From: Flavipsychrobacter stenotrophus | Lineage (GTDB): Bacteria > Bacteroidota > Bacteroidia > Chitinophagales > Chitinophagaceae | Direction: 5' to 3' | Assembly: GCF_002954265.1 (NCBI RefSeq) | Contig: NZ_PPSL01000006.1 | Location: forward strand, 248,001-312,000 | Length of the DNA: 64,000 nucleotides | Shown here: positions 1-8,244 of the stretch, one piece after another | Layout of the letters: the number at the start of each line of letters is the position of its first letter | Numbering within the stretch: position 1 is the stretch's first letter | Made by a program: the position numbers and the translations under genes | The notes under the pieces: model-generated | Told to the model about the DNA's origin: nothing | What the model saw: the letters and a program-made list of their open reading frames with translations, nothing else | Database searches by the model: none

Positions 1-279
1 GGTCAGGATTTCAGGAAAAGGTGGATGTCAGATGCAACCGGGCTGAATATTTTCAGCCCCTACATGTTGTGAGGCGAATGGGGGTGATGAGGGTTCATAT
101 GTCAAAGAGCGCACAGGTTTTCGCCTGATTTGGGTGTAAATTAATACGCGGAAATGACGTGAGAAAATAAAGATATTCACAAAAATGTGGATAACTCATG
201 CTATATAATGAAGGTTCAATGGGTTATGGCAGTTACCTGAAGTGAAAAAAAATCACTTAGTTTGATTGCTTGCATAGTG
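1..279. other. Left-edge non-coding stretch
   Basis: No convincing gene is seen here. Frame 1 stays open from the window edge to a TGA at 70-72, so the last 23 codons of a truncated upstream gene are possible. Frame 3 is open to about 128, and nothing distinguishes the two. The rest is AT-rich and lies downstream of the minus-strand gene that ends at 280. A short hairpin-like GGGCTGAATATTTTCAGCCC is visible at about 39-58 and could be a terminator stem, though no clear T-run follows. Confidence 0.3.
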
Positions 280-909
280 TTAATAATTCGAAATAACATT
301 ATACACTTTAACCCATTTATCTATCTTACTGTTGTACTGAAATTTTACGGTTCTTTTTTTCATTGCATTGATCGCAATTTTAAATGTCAGAATTTTCGTC
401 TTTACATTTATGTTGGTTGGGAAAACTGTTGGAAACTCTAGTGAACCGATTTTCAGAAAGTCTGAATTTTCAATAAAGCTGCCATCCTTGTTCTGAAAGT
501 AGAAAGTATATAATTGGCCAAATGCATTGCTAGCTTCGCTCCTCACTGCCAAATCTTCCTTACCATCAAAATTCAAATCTGCGATAACAATATCGCCCAT
601 ATCACCATCAGTTACCGACTCACCCTTGTTTACATTTGTTACGTATGACCGACCTACACAATCAAAAGGAATAGTGACTTCAGTTGTAGAATAATATAGT
701 TTTTGTGTTTTATGTGTAGTCTTATTGCGAACAATGACAGTTAGGTTTTCAATGTGTTCAAATGAGTCTGTTTGCTTATCAGTGACGTTAATTTCGAAAT
801 CAAATATGCGAGATAAATTACTGTATTTGCAGCTTTTTTTCTGTGCGAATCCATCGAACACGCTAAGTAGAAGTATAAATACGCAAATATGACATCCTCT
901 TTTATTCAT
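280..909 (-). CDS. Secreted hypothetical protein with FG-GAP-like motif
   Basis: 209 residues starting at an ATG (907-909). The N-terminus is a typical Sec signal peptide (Lys/Arg, then a hydrophobic stretch, cleavage probably after FDGFAQ near residue 22). The middle carries a DLNFDGKEDLAV motif of the Asp-rich calcium-binding type found in FG-GAP or integrin-like repeats and in XAC2610-like secreted proteins. One such repeat is not enough for a propeller, so I assign no function. It is transcribed away from the transglutaminase-like gene, with a 173-bp divergent spacer. Base composition is noticeably AT-rich compared with the genes to its right, as in the orphan lipoprotein at 6449, so it may be an accessory gene. 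Confidence 0.7.
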   Translation of the reverse strand: MNKRGCHICVFILLLSVFDGFAQKKSCKYSNLSRIFDFEINVTDKQTDSFEHIENLTVIVRNKTTHKTQKLYYSTTEVTIPFDCVGRSYVTNVNKGESVTDGDMGDIVIADLNFDGKEDLAVRSEASNAFGQLYTFYFQNKDGSFIENSDFLKIGSLEFPTVFPTNINVKTKILTFKIAINAMKKRTVKFQYNSKIDKWVKVYNVISNY

Positions 910-1082
910 AGTGATATGATCAAATTTGAAGATAATGCTAATTAATGTGAATTGGACTGAATTCGTCAGCTATTTATGTGACCAATTCAAGAGCGTTGTT
1001 AAAAGACAATTGTAATTGGACGAACTCACGTTATTTTTTAACAAACATCATAAAAGTATAAACCCTATTTTTATGCAGCTAT

Positions 1083-3704
1083 ATGAATATACAACGTGCC
1101 ACACCTGTAAATGAGTTCCTGGCAAAGCTTATTTTCCTGATGTTGCCAACGGCTGCTATAGGCTTTTACCTGCTCAATAGTCTTAATGTGCGGTATGCCA
1201 TACTGCAGAATGAGGCATGGCTGCAAAGCTTGTACATGGCCGCGGGGATGGGTGCTGCGGCGCTTATCTATTCGTTCCGTGTACGATTTCTACCCACTTA
1301 TATAGCGCTACTGGTGGTGCTGTTCTCTACTTATAAGGGAATGGATGCCTTTTCTACCAGTGAGTTTTCTTTTTTCGCATCGGTACGCTTTCTTGTCTTC
1401 TCCATTTTGTTTAGCACCGGCTGGCTTATTGGCTGGGGATATATCAGACTCAGATATTTTGCGGTGTTGATATCGGTGAGTCTGCTTACTGCATGTATAG
1501 CCACTATAGCTACAGCCAAGGTAGATACCGTAGAAGCATTGCTGATAGCTTTCATACCTACGATAGCCTATGTTATCTATAATATATTTACGGCAGAGCA
1601 GATCTACAATTATAAGGATAAGTCTAAGAAATTCTGGTGGTTCCTTATACGGCGGCTAAGCATATTTGGTGTGTTGCTGGGTATGTTGCTATGGAGTGTG
1701 GTCTTCTTTATGCGCAAGGACATAAAAGAAACGGTGGCCCAATATGGCGGCGGAGGCAAAAAGGGCGGCAATAATATGATGAAGCAGAACAAAGATGGCA
1801 CCTTTGATCTGAAAGACTATTCTAAACTGAGTAATTCTCTGAACCGCGATAAGCAGTTACTGTTTTGCGCACATATTGATAATTACTTCCCGGGTACTAA
1901 GTACCCCAACCCGCTGTACCTGACGGCATTCTATTTTACTAAGTTTGATACCACTACGGAGACATTTGAAAGGGATGCAACCATACCTTATAATGACCTG
2001 TTTGAACCCGACCCATCTAAAATACCGTTGTTTGGCACCAAGCAGGATACAATGGTGATACACAATAGCCTGGGCAATAAGGCACGTACCATTGTGGATG
2101 TAGAGATCTATAATTGTAACCTGTCTCCCAGCACCTACCTGGCACCTAATGTGGGCTTCTTCGTGCAGCCAATAACGGTGGAGAAAGATTTCAGGGAGAA
2201 GTTCAGGTCGGCATATCGCACGAAGAGTTATGTTTCATCGCTCAACAGTGCCTATTTTGTATATAACATGGACACGCCTGTAATGAGACAATTTCAGGAG
2301 GCGAGGTTTAAGGTATTGCGCACAGCAGGCGGATATGAAAAGGTGGATCCGAAGTTCATGAGCTATTATACCTACATGCCGAGTGGAGATAAGTTCAAAT
2401 CTATTACAGCTCTGGCGCACAGGGTAACGGATACCGCCCATACGCCGGTAGACAAGGTGATAGCCATAAGAAACTACTTCCTGTCGAAGAACGAAAACGG
2501 AGAACATTTATACAAGTACACCGACAATCCCGGCGAGCCGGATATCCCGAATGCATCTAAGTTGCTGTACTTCCTGAATGAGAATCATAAGGGATATTGC
2601 GCTTATTACGCAGGGGCTACCCTCTTCATGCTGAGGTCTATAGGTATTCCATCGCGTATTGCAGTAGGCTTCCTTACGGAAGACAGGAGCGATAAAAACA
2701 AGGGCTGGTATTGGTATTACGCCAACCAGGCGCATGCCTGGATACAGGTGTATTTCCCTGGTTTTGGCTGGCTGGACTTTGATACTACTGTGGGTAACAG
2801 CGACTCTGAGAACCGCCCTACTCCACAGCCTGATGGTACACCACCGATGCAGCCACCTAAGGCATGGCTGGCCGCCGAAGGCGTGGTAGAAAGCACGGAT
2901 ACTGTAAAGAAGACGATGCAGTTTACTGTAAAGCACTATGTATTTCATGATAAGGAGTACAAGCCTGAGCAGCCGGTAAGCATATCGCTGGACATGAAGG
3001 TGTCGTCTATCTTCAGAGATAGTATGACGATACCGTTTGCCAAGGTGCAGAAGGGCGATGAGGGCACGGCGGTGTCTTATGCGGAGATATTGAAGAAGAT
3101 AGAGCCGTCGGATAATGAGAACGCAACATCGCTCATTAACAGCCTGCCGATGCCTACACCAATTGATGAGGTGTACCTGAAAAACAAGACACAGGTGGCG
3201 CCGAAAGAGCTACAGAAAAAAGTGGCGGAGGTGAAAAAGGTATCTAAAAGGCAATTGCTGTGGATAGGACTGGGTTTACTGGGTGCGTTCCTAGTTGTTA
3301 TGCTGTTATTGCCGGAAATAGTGCTACGCTATTTTATCTACAAGTATAATCATACAAAGGCTGAAAACGACAAACCGTACTGGGCATACAGAGCGGCAAC
3401 GTATTACCTGCATATGATAGGCATTAGTCGCGGTAACCGGACACCTATGCAGTATGCGAAGCAGTCGGTAGATCCATTCTATAGTACTTCGTTCGGGGCA
3501 TTTATGAATGTATATCTGAAGAAAAAGTATGCGAAGCAGGAGCTGAATGAGCGGGAAAGACTGTTGGTTGATGAGTTCCTGAAGCCGTTCTTAGCGGCTG
3601 TGAACAGTAAAACTGCGTTTAGCGACAAGTTCTTCGAGTTTATGAATGTTGTGCGGATGGCAGGCTTTTTTACAATGCCGCCGGAAGAAGAAAAAGAAGT
3701 GTAA
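1083..3704 (+). CDS. Transglutaminase-like membrane protein (TgpA-type architecture)
   Basis: 873 residues. The first about 210 residues form several hydrophobic segments, then a Gly/Lys-rich linker (YGGGGKKGGN) leads to a large extracytoplasmic region. Within it is a transglutaminase-like (papain-fold) core: Cys506 in the GYCAYYAG motif, His551 in NQAHAWI and Asp565 in WLDFD form the expected triad in the expected order. A last membrane segment lies near residues 720-745 (LLWIGLGLLGAFLVVMLL), followed by a cytosolic tail of about 120 residues. This multi-TM / transglutaminase / TM / cytosolic-tail order matches TgpA and DUF3488/DUF4129 proteins, which are inner-membrane enzymes of unclear substrate. 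Catalytic activity is inferred from the intact triad. The AT-rich sequence just upstream (TATTTTTA near 1068) resembles a weak -7 promoter element. Confidence 0.85.
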   Translation: MNIQRATPVNEFLAKLIFLMLPTAAIGFYLLNSLNVRYAILQNEAWLQSLYMAAGMGAAALIYSFRVRFLPTYIALLVVLFSTYKGMDAFSTSEFSFFASVRFLVFSILFSTGWLIGWGYIRLRYFAVLISVSLLTACIATIATAKVDTVEALLIAFIPTIAYVIYNIFTAEQIYNYKDKSKKFWWFLIRRLSIFGVLLGMLLWSVVFFMRKDIKETVAQYGGGGKKGGNNMMKQNKDGTFDLKDYSKLSNSLNRDKQLLFCAHIDNYFPGTKYPNPLYLTAFYFTKFDTTTETFERDATIPYNDLFEPDPSKIPLFGTKQDTMVIHNSLGNKARTIVDVEIYNCNLSPSTYLAPNVGFFVQPITVEKDFREKFRSAYRTKSYVSSLNSAYFVYNMDTPVMRQFQEARFKVLRTAGGYEKVDPKFMSYYTYMPSGDKFKSITALAHRVTDTAHTPVDKVIAIRNYFLSKNENGEHLYKYTDNPGEPDIPNASKLLYFLNENHKGYCAYYAGATLFMLRSIGIPSRIAVGFLTEDRSDKNKGWYWYYANQAHAWIQVYFPGFGWLDFDTTVGNSDSENRPTPQPDGTPPMQPPKAWLAAEGVVESTDTVKKTMQFTVKHYVFHDKEYKPEQPVSISLDMKVSSIFRDSMTIPFAKVQKGDEGTAVSYAEILKKIEPSDNENATSLINSLPMPTPIDEVYLKNKTQVAPKELQKKVAEVKKVSKRQLLWIGLGLLGAFLVVMLLLPEIVLRYFIYKYNHTKAENDKPYWAYRAATYYLHMIGISRGNRTPMQYAKQSVDPFYSTSFGAFMNVYLKKKYAKQELNERERLLVDEFLKPFLAAVNSKTAFSDKFFEFMNVVRMAGFFTMPPEEEKEV

Positions 3705-3727
3705 ATTTGCGGGGGGAGGTGTGGCGT

Positions 3728-3970
3728 TTACAAAACGAATACGGCCGGATGTTCGGGTCAGAGACCCGTTAAATTTGCTCGTCACGAGAGCGCTTCGCTA
3801 ACTCTCGCGACAGTCAGGGTTGTGTGGCGTGTATAAAACGAATACGTCCCGGTGGCTCGTGTTGGGTAGAGACGCAAAATCTTGCGTCTCTACGTACGGA
3901 TGAGTGAAGAAGGATGGGGTGTACAAAACAAATACGTCCCGATGTCCGTCGGTCAGAGACCGACAGCAGG
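3728..3970 (+). repeat. Cluster of three palindromic repeat modules
   Basis: The 336-bp gap between two genes holds three related modules. Each begins with a near-identical 12-mer (AAAACGAATACG at 3732-3743 and 3835-3846; AAAACAAATACG near 3924). They carry hairpins: CGGGTC-AGA-GACCCG (3754-3768), CGAGAG/CTCTCG (3785-3807), a perfect 12-bp stem GTAGAGACGCAA/TTGCGTCTCTAC with AATC loop (3866-3893), and GTCGGTC-AGA-GACCGAC (3948-3964). The second module recurs at 21998-22060, and the GGTCAGAGACC type recurs inverted at 56620-56646. This looks like a REP/BIME-style dispersed intergenic repeat rather than a terminator, since no T-runs follow the stems. Confidence 0.75.
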
Positions 3971-4040
3971 CGGAGAGGTGAAAGTCGGATAGTAGTGAAT
4001 CATAATAATTAGTATATTACAGATAAAACAATAAAAGGAA

Positions 4041-6335
4041 TTGAAAAACCAACCTGAAAAACCAAAAGTAAAAACCAGGGCTAAGCGGTCTGTGCGCATT
4101 CTCTGGCGTTCGTTTATCGTGTTCCTTGTATCACTGGTTTTGCTTGTAGTAGCTATAGACCACGGGCTTATCGGCTATATGCCGTCAATGATAGAACTGG
4201 AAAATCCGCAGAGTGCATTGTCGTCTGACGTGTATGCGGCGGACGGAACTATTCTGGGCAGATATTATGTCCAAGACAGATCGAATTGTAAATTTTCAGA
4301 GGTTTCTCCCAATATCATCAATGCGCTGATAGCTACCGAGGATGCCCGTTTTTATGATCATGCGGGTATTGACCCTATTGCTACGGTGAGAATATTTTTC
4401 AGACTTGGCCGTGCGGGTGGAGGTAGTACCATATCTCAGCAGCTAGCTAAAAACCTGTTCCCGAGAGAGAAAAAGAGTTTTCTCACACTACCGTTTGTAA
4501 AGCTTAAAGAGTGGGTACTGGCCGTAAAGCTGGAACGTAACCTTACCAAGAATGAGCTGATCACTTTGTATCTGAATATTGTTCCTTTTGGTGATAATGT
4601 ATTTGGTATAAGGAATGCTTCGCTGACATTTTATAATAAGACTCCTGATAAGGTAACTGTGGATGAAGCAGCAGTGCTGGTAGGTATGTTGAAGGGTAAT
4701 ACCATGTATAACCCGCGTAAAAATCCTGAGAGAGCTAAAAACAGGCGTAATACAGTGCTGGACCAGATGGTAAAATATAATTACCTGACTGAGGGCCAGG
4801 CGGACAGTTTTAAAGACCATGAAACACCGCTGAACTATCATAAGATAGACTACCATGATGGTATTGCGCCGTATTTCAGGCAGGTGCTGGAAAGCCAGGT
4901 AAAGGCAGTGCTGAAGGACATGAAGAAGCCCGACGGTACACCTTATGACCTTTATAAAGACGGACTGAAAATATATACTACCATTGATGTGAGGATGCAG
5001 CGCTATGCAGAAGAAGCTATGCAGGAGCACCTTACAGAGTTGCAGAAACAGTTCATGGCGCAGAACGGATATCGTGATGGAAGTATATGGACCAAGGGTG
5101 GGAAATCTATTGACAATATACTCACTGCCAGCATTAAGGCTAGCGACCGATACCAATCTTTCCGCGACATCAACATGACGGAAAAGCAGGCTATGGCTAT
5201 GATGGCAAAGCCTAATAAAACCAAGGTATTTGCCTGGAACAAGTTACATTATAAGGATACGACGATAAGTCCGATAGATTCTATCAAGTACATGAAGACC
5301 TTCCTGCAGTCTGGCTTTATGGCTATGGATCCGTTTACCGGTGAGGTGAAGGCATGGGTAGGCGGTATAGACCATACGTTCTTCCAGTTTGACCACGTAA
5401 ATGTGAACACGAAGCGCCAGGTAGGTTCTACGATCAAGCCGTTGCTTTACAGCTTTGCAGTAGACAATGGATTCTCTCCATGTGGTATAGTTCAGACCAG
5501 TCCGCAGAGCTTCCCAAGTATGCCTAAGCCATACGATGCGCAGCCGGGTGAATCATTTGGAGATGTACCTATGAAGTACGCGCTTGCTAAGTCACTGAAC
5601 AATGCGGCACTTTATATATTGAAGCAGGTAGGTATTGATGCATTCGTTGATTTCGCGCATAAGTGCAATATCACGAGTCGTATGGATAAGTTCCCGTCTG
5701 TTGGTTTGGGTGTATCAGACATTTCACTTTATGAAATGATGGGTGCCTATACTATGTTCCCTGCAGGTGGCACCAATACGCAACCGTACTTTATGGTGCG
5801 TATAGAAGATAAGAATGGTATGCTGGTGAAGAACTTCGCGCCGACACAGAAAGAAGTGATCAACCCCAATACTGCATTTAAAATGGTAAAGATGATGCAG
5901 GGCGTGGTAGACTTTGGTACCGGTGGCCGTATGCGTCACAGGTATGGACTAATGAACCAGATAGCAGGTAAAACAGGTACTACCAATAACCAGGCAGATG
6001 CATGGTTCATAGGCTATACCCCACAGTTGCTGGCCGGTGCATGGGTTGGTTGCGATGACCGTCAGTTCCGCTTCAGAAGTGAGGCCCTTGGACAAGGTGC
6101 TGCAGCAGCGTTGCCGATATGGGCGTTCTTTATGAAGCGTGTATATGCTGACAAGAATCTTAACATCACGCCAAATGCAACATTTAAGGCACCTGATGGA
6201 TTTGATGATTGCGGTATTGGGACAGATGGCGGTGGCACACCTGAAGACAAAAAAGGCAAGAAAACCGGAGCGGATGATGAAGTAGAAGAGCATGGCGCAA
6301 GGACTCCGGCGAATAATAATGACGATTACGAATAA
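4041..6335 (+). CDS. Class A penicillin-binding protein (PBP1A type)
   Basis: Bifunctional peptidoglycan synthase of 764 residues. One N-terminal membrane anchor (about residues 22-44) is followed by a GT51 glycosyltransferase domain: EDARFYDHAG with catalytic Glu100, then GGSTISQQLAKN, then LYLNIVPFG. A penicillin-binding transpeptidase domain follows, with S463-TIK466, S518-L-N520 and K644-TGT. It polymerises glycan strands and cross-links them at the outer face of the inner membrane. The C-terminal 40 residues are low-complexity and charged. The start is unusual: a stop codon (TAA at 4032-4034) precedes TTG 4041 in frame, the purine-rich AAAAGG sits only about 2 nt before it, and the next in-frame ATG would remove the anchor. 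TTG is therefore the best choice. Confidence 0.93.
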   Translation: MKNQPEKPKVKTRAKRSVRILWRSFIVFLVSLVLLVVAIDHGLIGYMPSMIELENPQSALSSDVYAADGTILGRYYVQDRSNCKFSEVSPNIINALIATEDARFYDHAGIDPIATVRIFFRLGRAGGGSTISQQLAKNLFPREKKSFLTLPFVKLKEWVLAVKLERNLTKNELITLYLNIVPFGDNVFGIRNASLTFYNKTPDKVTVDEAAVLVGMLKGNTMYNPRKNPERAKNRRNTVLDQMVKYNYLTEGQADSFKDHETPLNYHKIDYHDGIAPYFRQVLESQVKAVLKDMKKPDGTPYDLYKDGLKIYTTIDVRMQRYAEEAMQEHLTELQKQFMAQNGYRDGSIWTKGGKSIDNILTASIKASDRYQSFRDINMTEKQAMAMMAKPNKTKVFAWNKLHYKDTTISPIDSIKYMKTFLQSGFMAMDPFTGEVKAWVGGIDHTFFQFDHVNVNTKRQVGSTIKPLLYSFAVDNGFSPCGIVQTSPQSFPSMPKPYDAQPGESFGDVPMKYALAKSLNNAALYILKQVGIDAFVDFAHKCNITSRMDKFPSVGLGVSDISLYEMMGAYTMFPAGGTNTQPYFMVRIEDKNGMLVKNFAPTQKEVINPNTAFKMVKMMQGVVDFGTGGRMRHRYGLMNQIAGKTGTTNNQADAWFIGYTPQLLAGAWVGCDDRQFRFRSEALGQGAAAALPIWAFFMKRVYADKNLNITPNATFKAPDGFDDCGIGTDGGGTPEDKKGKKTGADDEVEEHGARTPANNNDDYE

Positions 6336-6448
6336 GGAGTGTGTAACAAAGAGCAGAGAGTGACCACGACGTTGCATGGAATCTTATTGCTACAATTGAT
6401 GGCACTGCATTTTGGTAGGGAGTTTAAGGTAATAAAATAAGATTAAAC

Positions 6449-7018
6449 ATGAGAAATATCTTGTCGTTAATTTTGCTATTTACCTTGAGCTGTGTTACAC
6501 ATAAAAAACCACATCGGGTTGTTTTTAAACCAATAAATTCACATATAATTTTAGGTAAAGAAACTAAATATCTGAATGACACCTTTCTATATGAACCTCA
6601 AATTGTATTATCATATGTAGAGATCGACGCTATTACTAAAGACAGGTGTTTTATAAGACGGAAAAATACGATTGAACAGTCGTATGACGAGGGGGTATAT
6701 TTTATTGATGGCTATTTATTGAAGACGTTTATTAATAACGGTAATGAAATTGATTCTTCACTGAAGAAATTATATGCAACTTTAATCGATGATGACTATG
6801 AATTTAATGGGAAAGAATATAGCACTGCGTATTATGGCCTCAAATATCGGCAATACTGTATGAGCGTTAAAGTAATTTTCATTGACTCAATTCTTCAAAA
6901 AATACCCCTTTTTCTAGATAGTCAACAATATTATAACTTCTCGAAAAAACATCACGGAATAAACTATTCTTACAAAAAATTGCCGTCATATTTAATTGTC
7001 GAGGGAACGATCAATTAA
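6449..7018 (+). CDS. Orphan hypothetical lipoprotein
   Basis: 189 residues with a short lipoprotein signal peptide: MRNILSLILLFTLSC, lipobox LFTLSC with Cys15 as the lipidated residue. The mature part is rich in Tyr, Ile, Lys and Asn with no recognisable domain. It is strongly AT-rich compared with the penicillin-binding protein upstream, like the orphan gene at 280-909, which suggests an accessory or recently acquired gene. It is followed by a strong terminator at 7046-7078, so it is the last gene of its transcription unit or stands alone. Confidence 0.65.
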   Translation: MRNILSLILLFTLSCVTHKKPHRVVFKPINSHIILGKETKYLNDTFLYEPQIVLSYVEIDAITKDRCFIRRKNTIEQSYDEGVYFIDGYLLKTFINNGNEIDSSLKKLYATLIDDDYEFNGKEYSTAYYGLKYRQYCMSVKVIFIDSILQKIPLFLDSQQYYNFSKKHHGINYSYKKLPSYLIVEGTIN

Positions 7019-7045
7019 TGTTGTTTATAGTATTGAGATTTAACG

Positions 7046-7078
7046 AATGGGCAACTCTTTTACAAAGGGTTGTCCATT
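7046..7078 (+). terminator. Rho-independent terminator after the lipoprotein gene
   Basis: A 15-bp stem (7046-7060 with 7064-7078, two G:U pairs) closes on a TAC loop and is followed by TTGGTTTT. It lies 28 bp after the stop of the lipoprotein gene. Confidence 0.85.
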
Positions 7079-7248
7079 TTGGTTTTATTAAGCCGCTCCC
7101 CATCCCTCTCCAACCCTGTCAGTCAGCAGACAAAGTATAGAAAGAGAGACTATTCCAACGCAATCGCTTGGTACAACAATACCCCTATAGCCAAAAATTT
7201 GACATATCCCCTTTTGATACCGTTCGTGGTCATTACCTTCGCAAACAT

Positions 7249-7256
7249 TACATTTG
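7249..7256 (+). promoter_or_regulatory. Bacteroidota -7 element (TACATTTG)
   Basis: Exact match to TAnnTTTG, placed about 47 bp before the ATG of the NHL-repeat gene; a transcript would start near 7262. No clear -33 TTTG box is seen. Confidence 0.5.
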
Positions 7257-7302
7257 TATTATTTTATAAGAAGCACCATTAAAACTATAATTTTCTATTC
7301 CC

Positions 7303-8244
7303 ATGCAGCTAAGGCTAACTCTACTTTCCATATTTATTTGTTTGCAGGCCAGTGCTCAGACAGCCATAACAACTTTTGCAGGTCGGAATATTCATTCTTT
7401 TTACAATGGTGCGCCAGCTACTGCTGCCCAGTTCAACGCGCAGCATAAGATACGATTTGCAAACGGGCTACTTTATATAGCTGATGCGAGTAATAACAGT
7501 GTGCGCATACTGAACCCGGCGACCAATAATATCGCCATTTTTGCCGGCAAGGGATCGTCTAATTTTAGTGGCGACGGAATGCCTGCGACGGCTGCCGAAA
7601 TGAATTACCCGCAGTCGGTTTGTATAGATGACACCGGCAATATTTATATAGCAGACTGTTGGGGACACAGGATACGCAAAACAACTCCTGCCGGCATCAT
7701 AACTACAGTAGCAGGCAATGGTATTGCAGGATATTCGGGAGATGGCGGCCCTGCGACAGCTGCACAATTCAACAAACCACAGAGTGTCGCGACAGACGAC
7801 TCGGGCAATATTTACATCGCTGACTTTTTGAACAACGTTATAAGGAAAGTAGACCTTGCCGGGAATATATCGACCATAGCAGGAATAGGCGTTGCAGGTA
7901 ATACAGGGGATGGTGGACCAGCAACTTCAGCATTGCTGAATAAGCCTATGGACCTGTTTTTTGACACTGCAAATAATATCTACTTTGCTGATCAGGGCAA
8001 TCACTCCATAAGAGTTATCAGACCCAATGGCATCATACAAAGGATTGCCGGTACAGGAATGGGCGGATATAGTGGCGATGGAGGACCCGCAACCGCGGCC
8101 AAATTGCAAAGTCCGTATGCGGTAATGTGGCACCCATCGGGTCTACTTGTATGTTGCGGATTATGGGAACCACAGAGTAAGAAACATTTCACTTTCTACC
8201 GGCATTATAAATACTGTAGCCGGAAACGGCACGGCAGGCAATAG
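7303..8244 (+). CDS. NHL-repeat secreted protein, 5' part of a frameshifted gene
   Basis: The first frame of a broken gene. A signal peptide (MQLRLTLLSIFICLQASAQ) is followed by NHL-type beta-propeller repeats, each about 55 residues, with the conserved pattern SGDGGPATAAQ...GNIYIAD...IRKV. Four complete repeats and half of a fifth are readable. Near 8142-8148 the repeat pattern leaves this frame: the strand expected to read GYLYVADYGNH continues in the +1 frame, and the last about 33 residues here (from LLVCCG) are out-of-frame noise. Removing one base in GGTCTACTTG would restore a single protein of about 788 residues ending at 9670. The true product is therefore either interrupted or one secreted T9SS propeller protein affected by a sequencing error. 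Confidence 0.7.
   Translation: MQLRLTLLSIFICLQASAQTAITTFAGRNIHSFYNGAPATAAQFNAQHKIRFANGLLYIADASNNSVRILNPATNNIAIFAGKGSSNFSGDGMPATAAEMNYPQSVCIDDTGNIYIADCWGHRIRKTTPAGIITTVAGNGIAGYSGDGGPATAAQFNKPQSVATDDSGNIYIADFLNNVIRKVDLAGNISTIAGIGVAGNTGDGGPATSALLNKPMDLFFDTANNIYFADQGNHSIRVIRPNGIIQRIAGTGMGGYSGDGGPATAAKLQSPYAVMWHPSGLLVCCGLWEPQSKKHFTFYRHYKYCSRKRHGRQ

Noticed and set aside
4488-5156. 222-residue open frame opposite the penicillin-binding protein
   Set aside because: Shadow frame over conserved catalytic domains on the other strand.
7070-7282. 70-residue open frame before the NHL gene
   Set aside because: It starts inside the terminator stem, has no ribosome site, and covers the promoter of the NHL gene.
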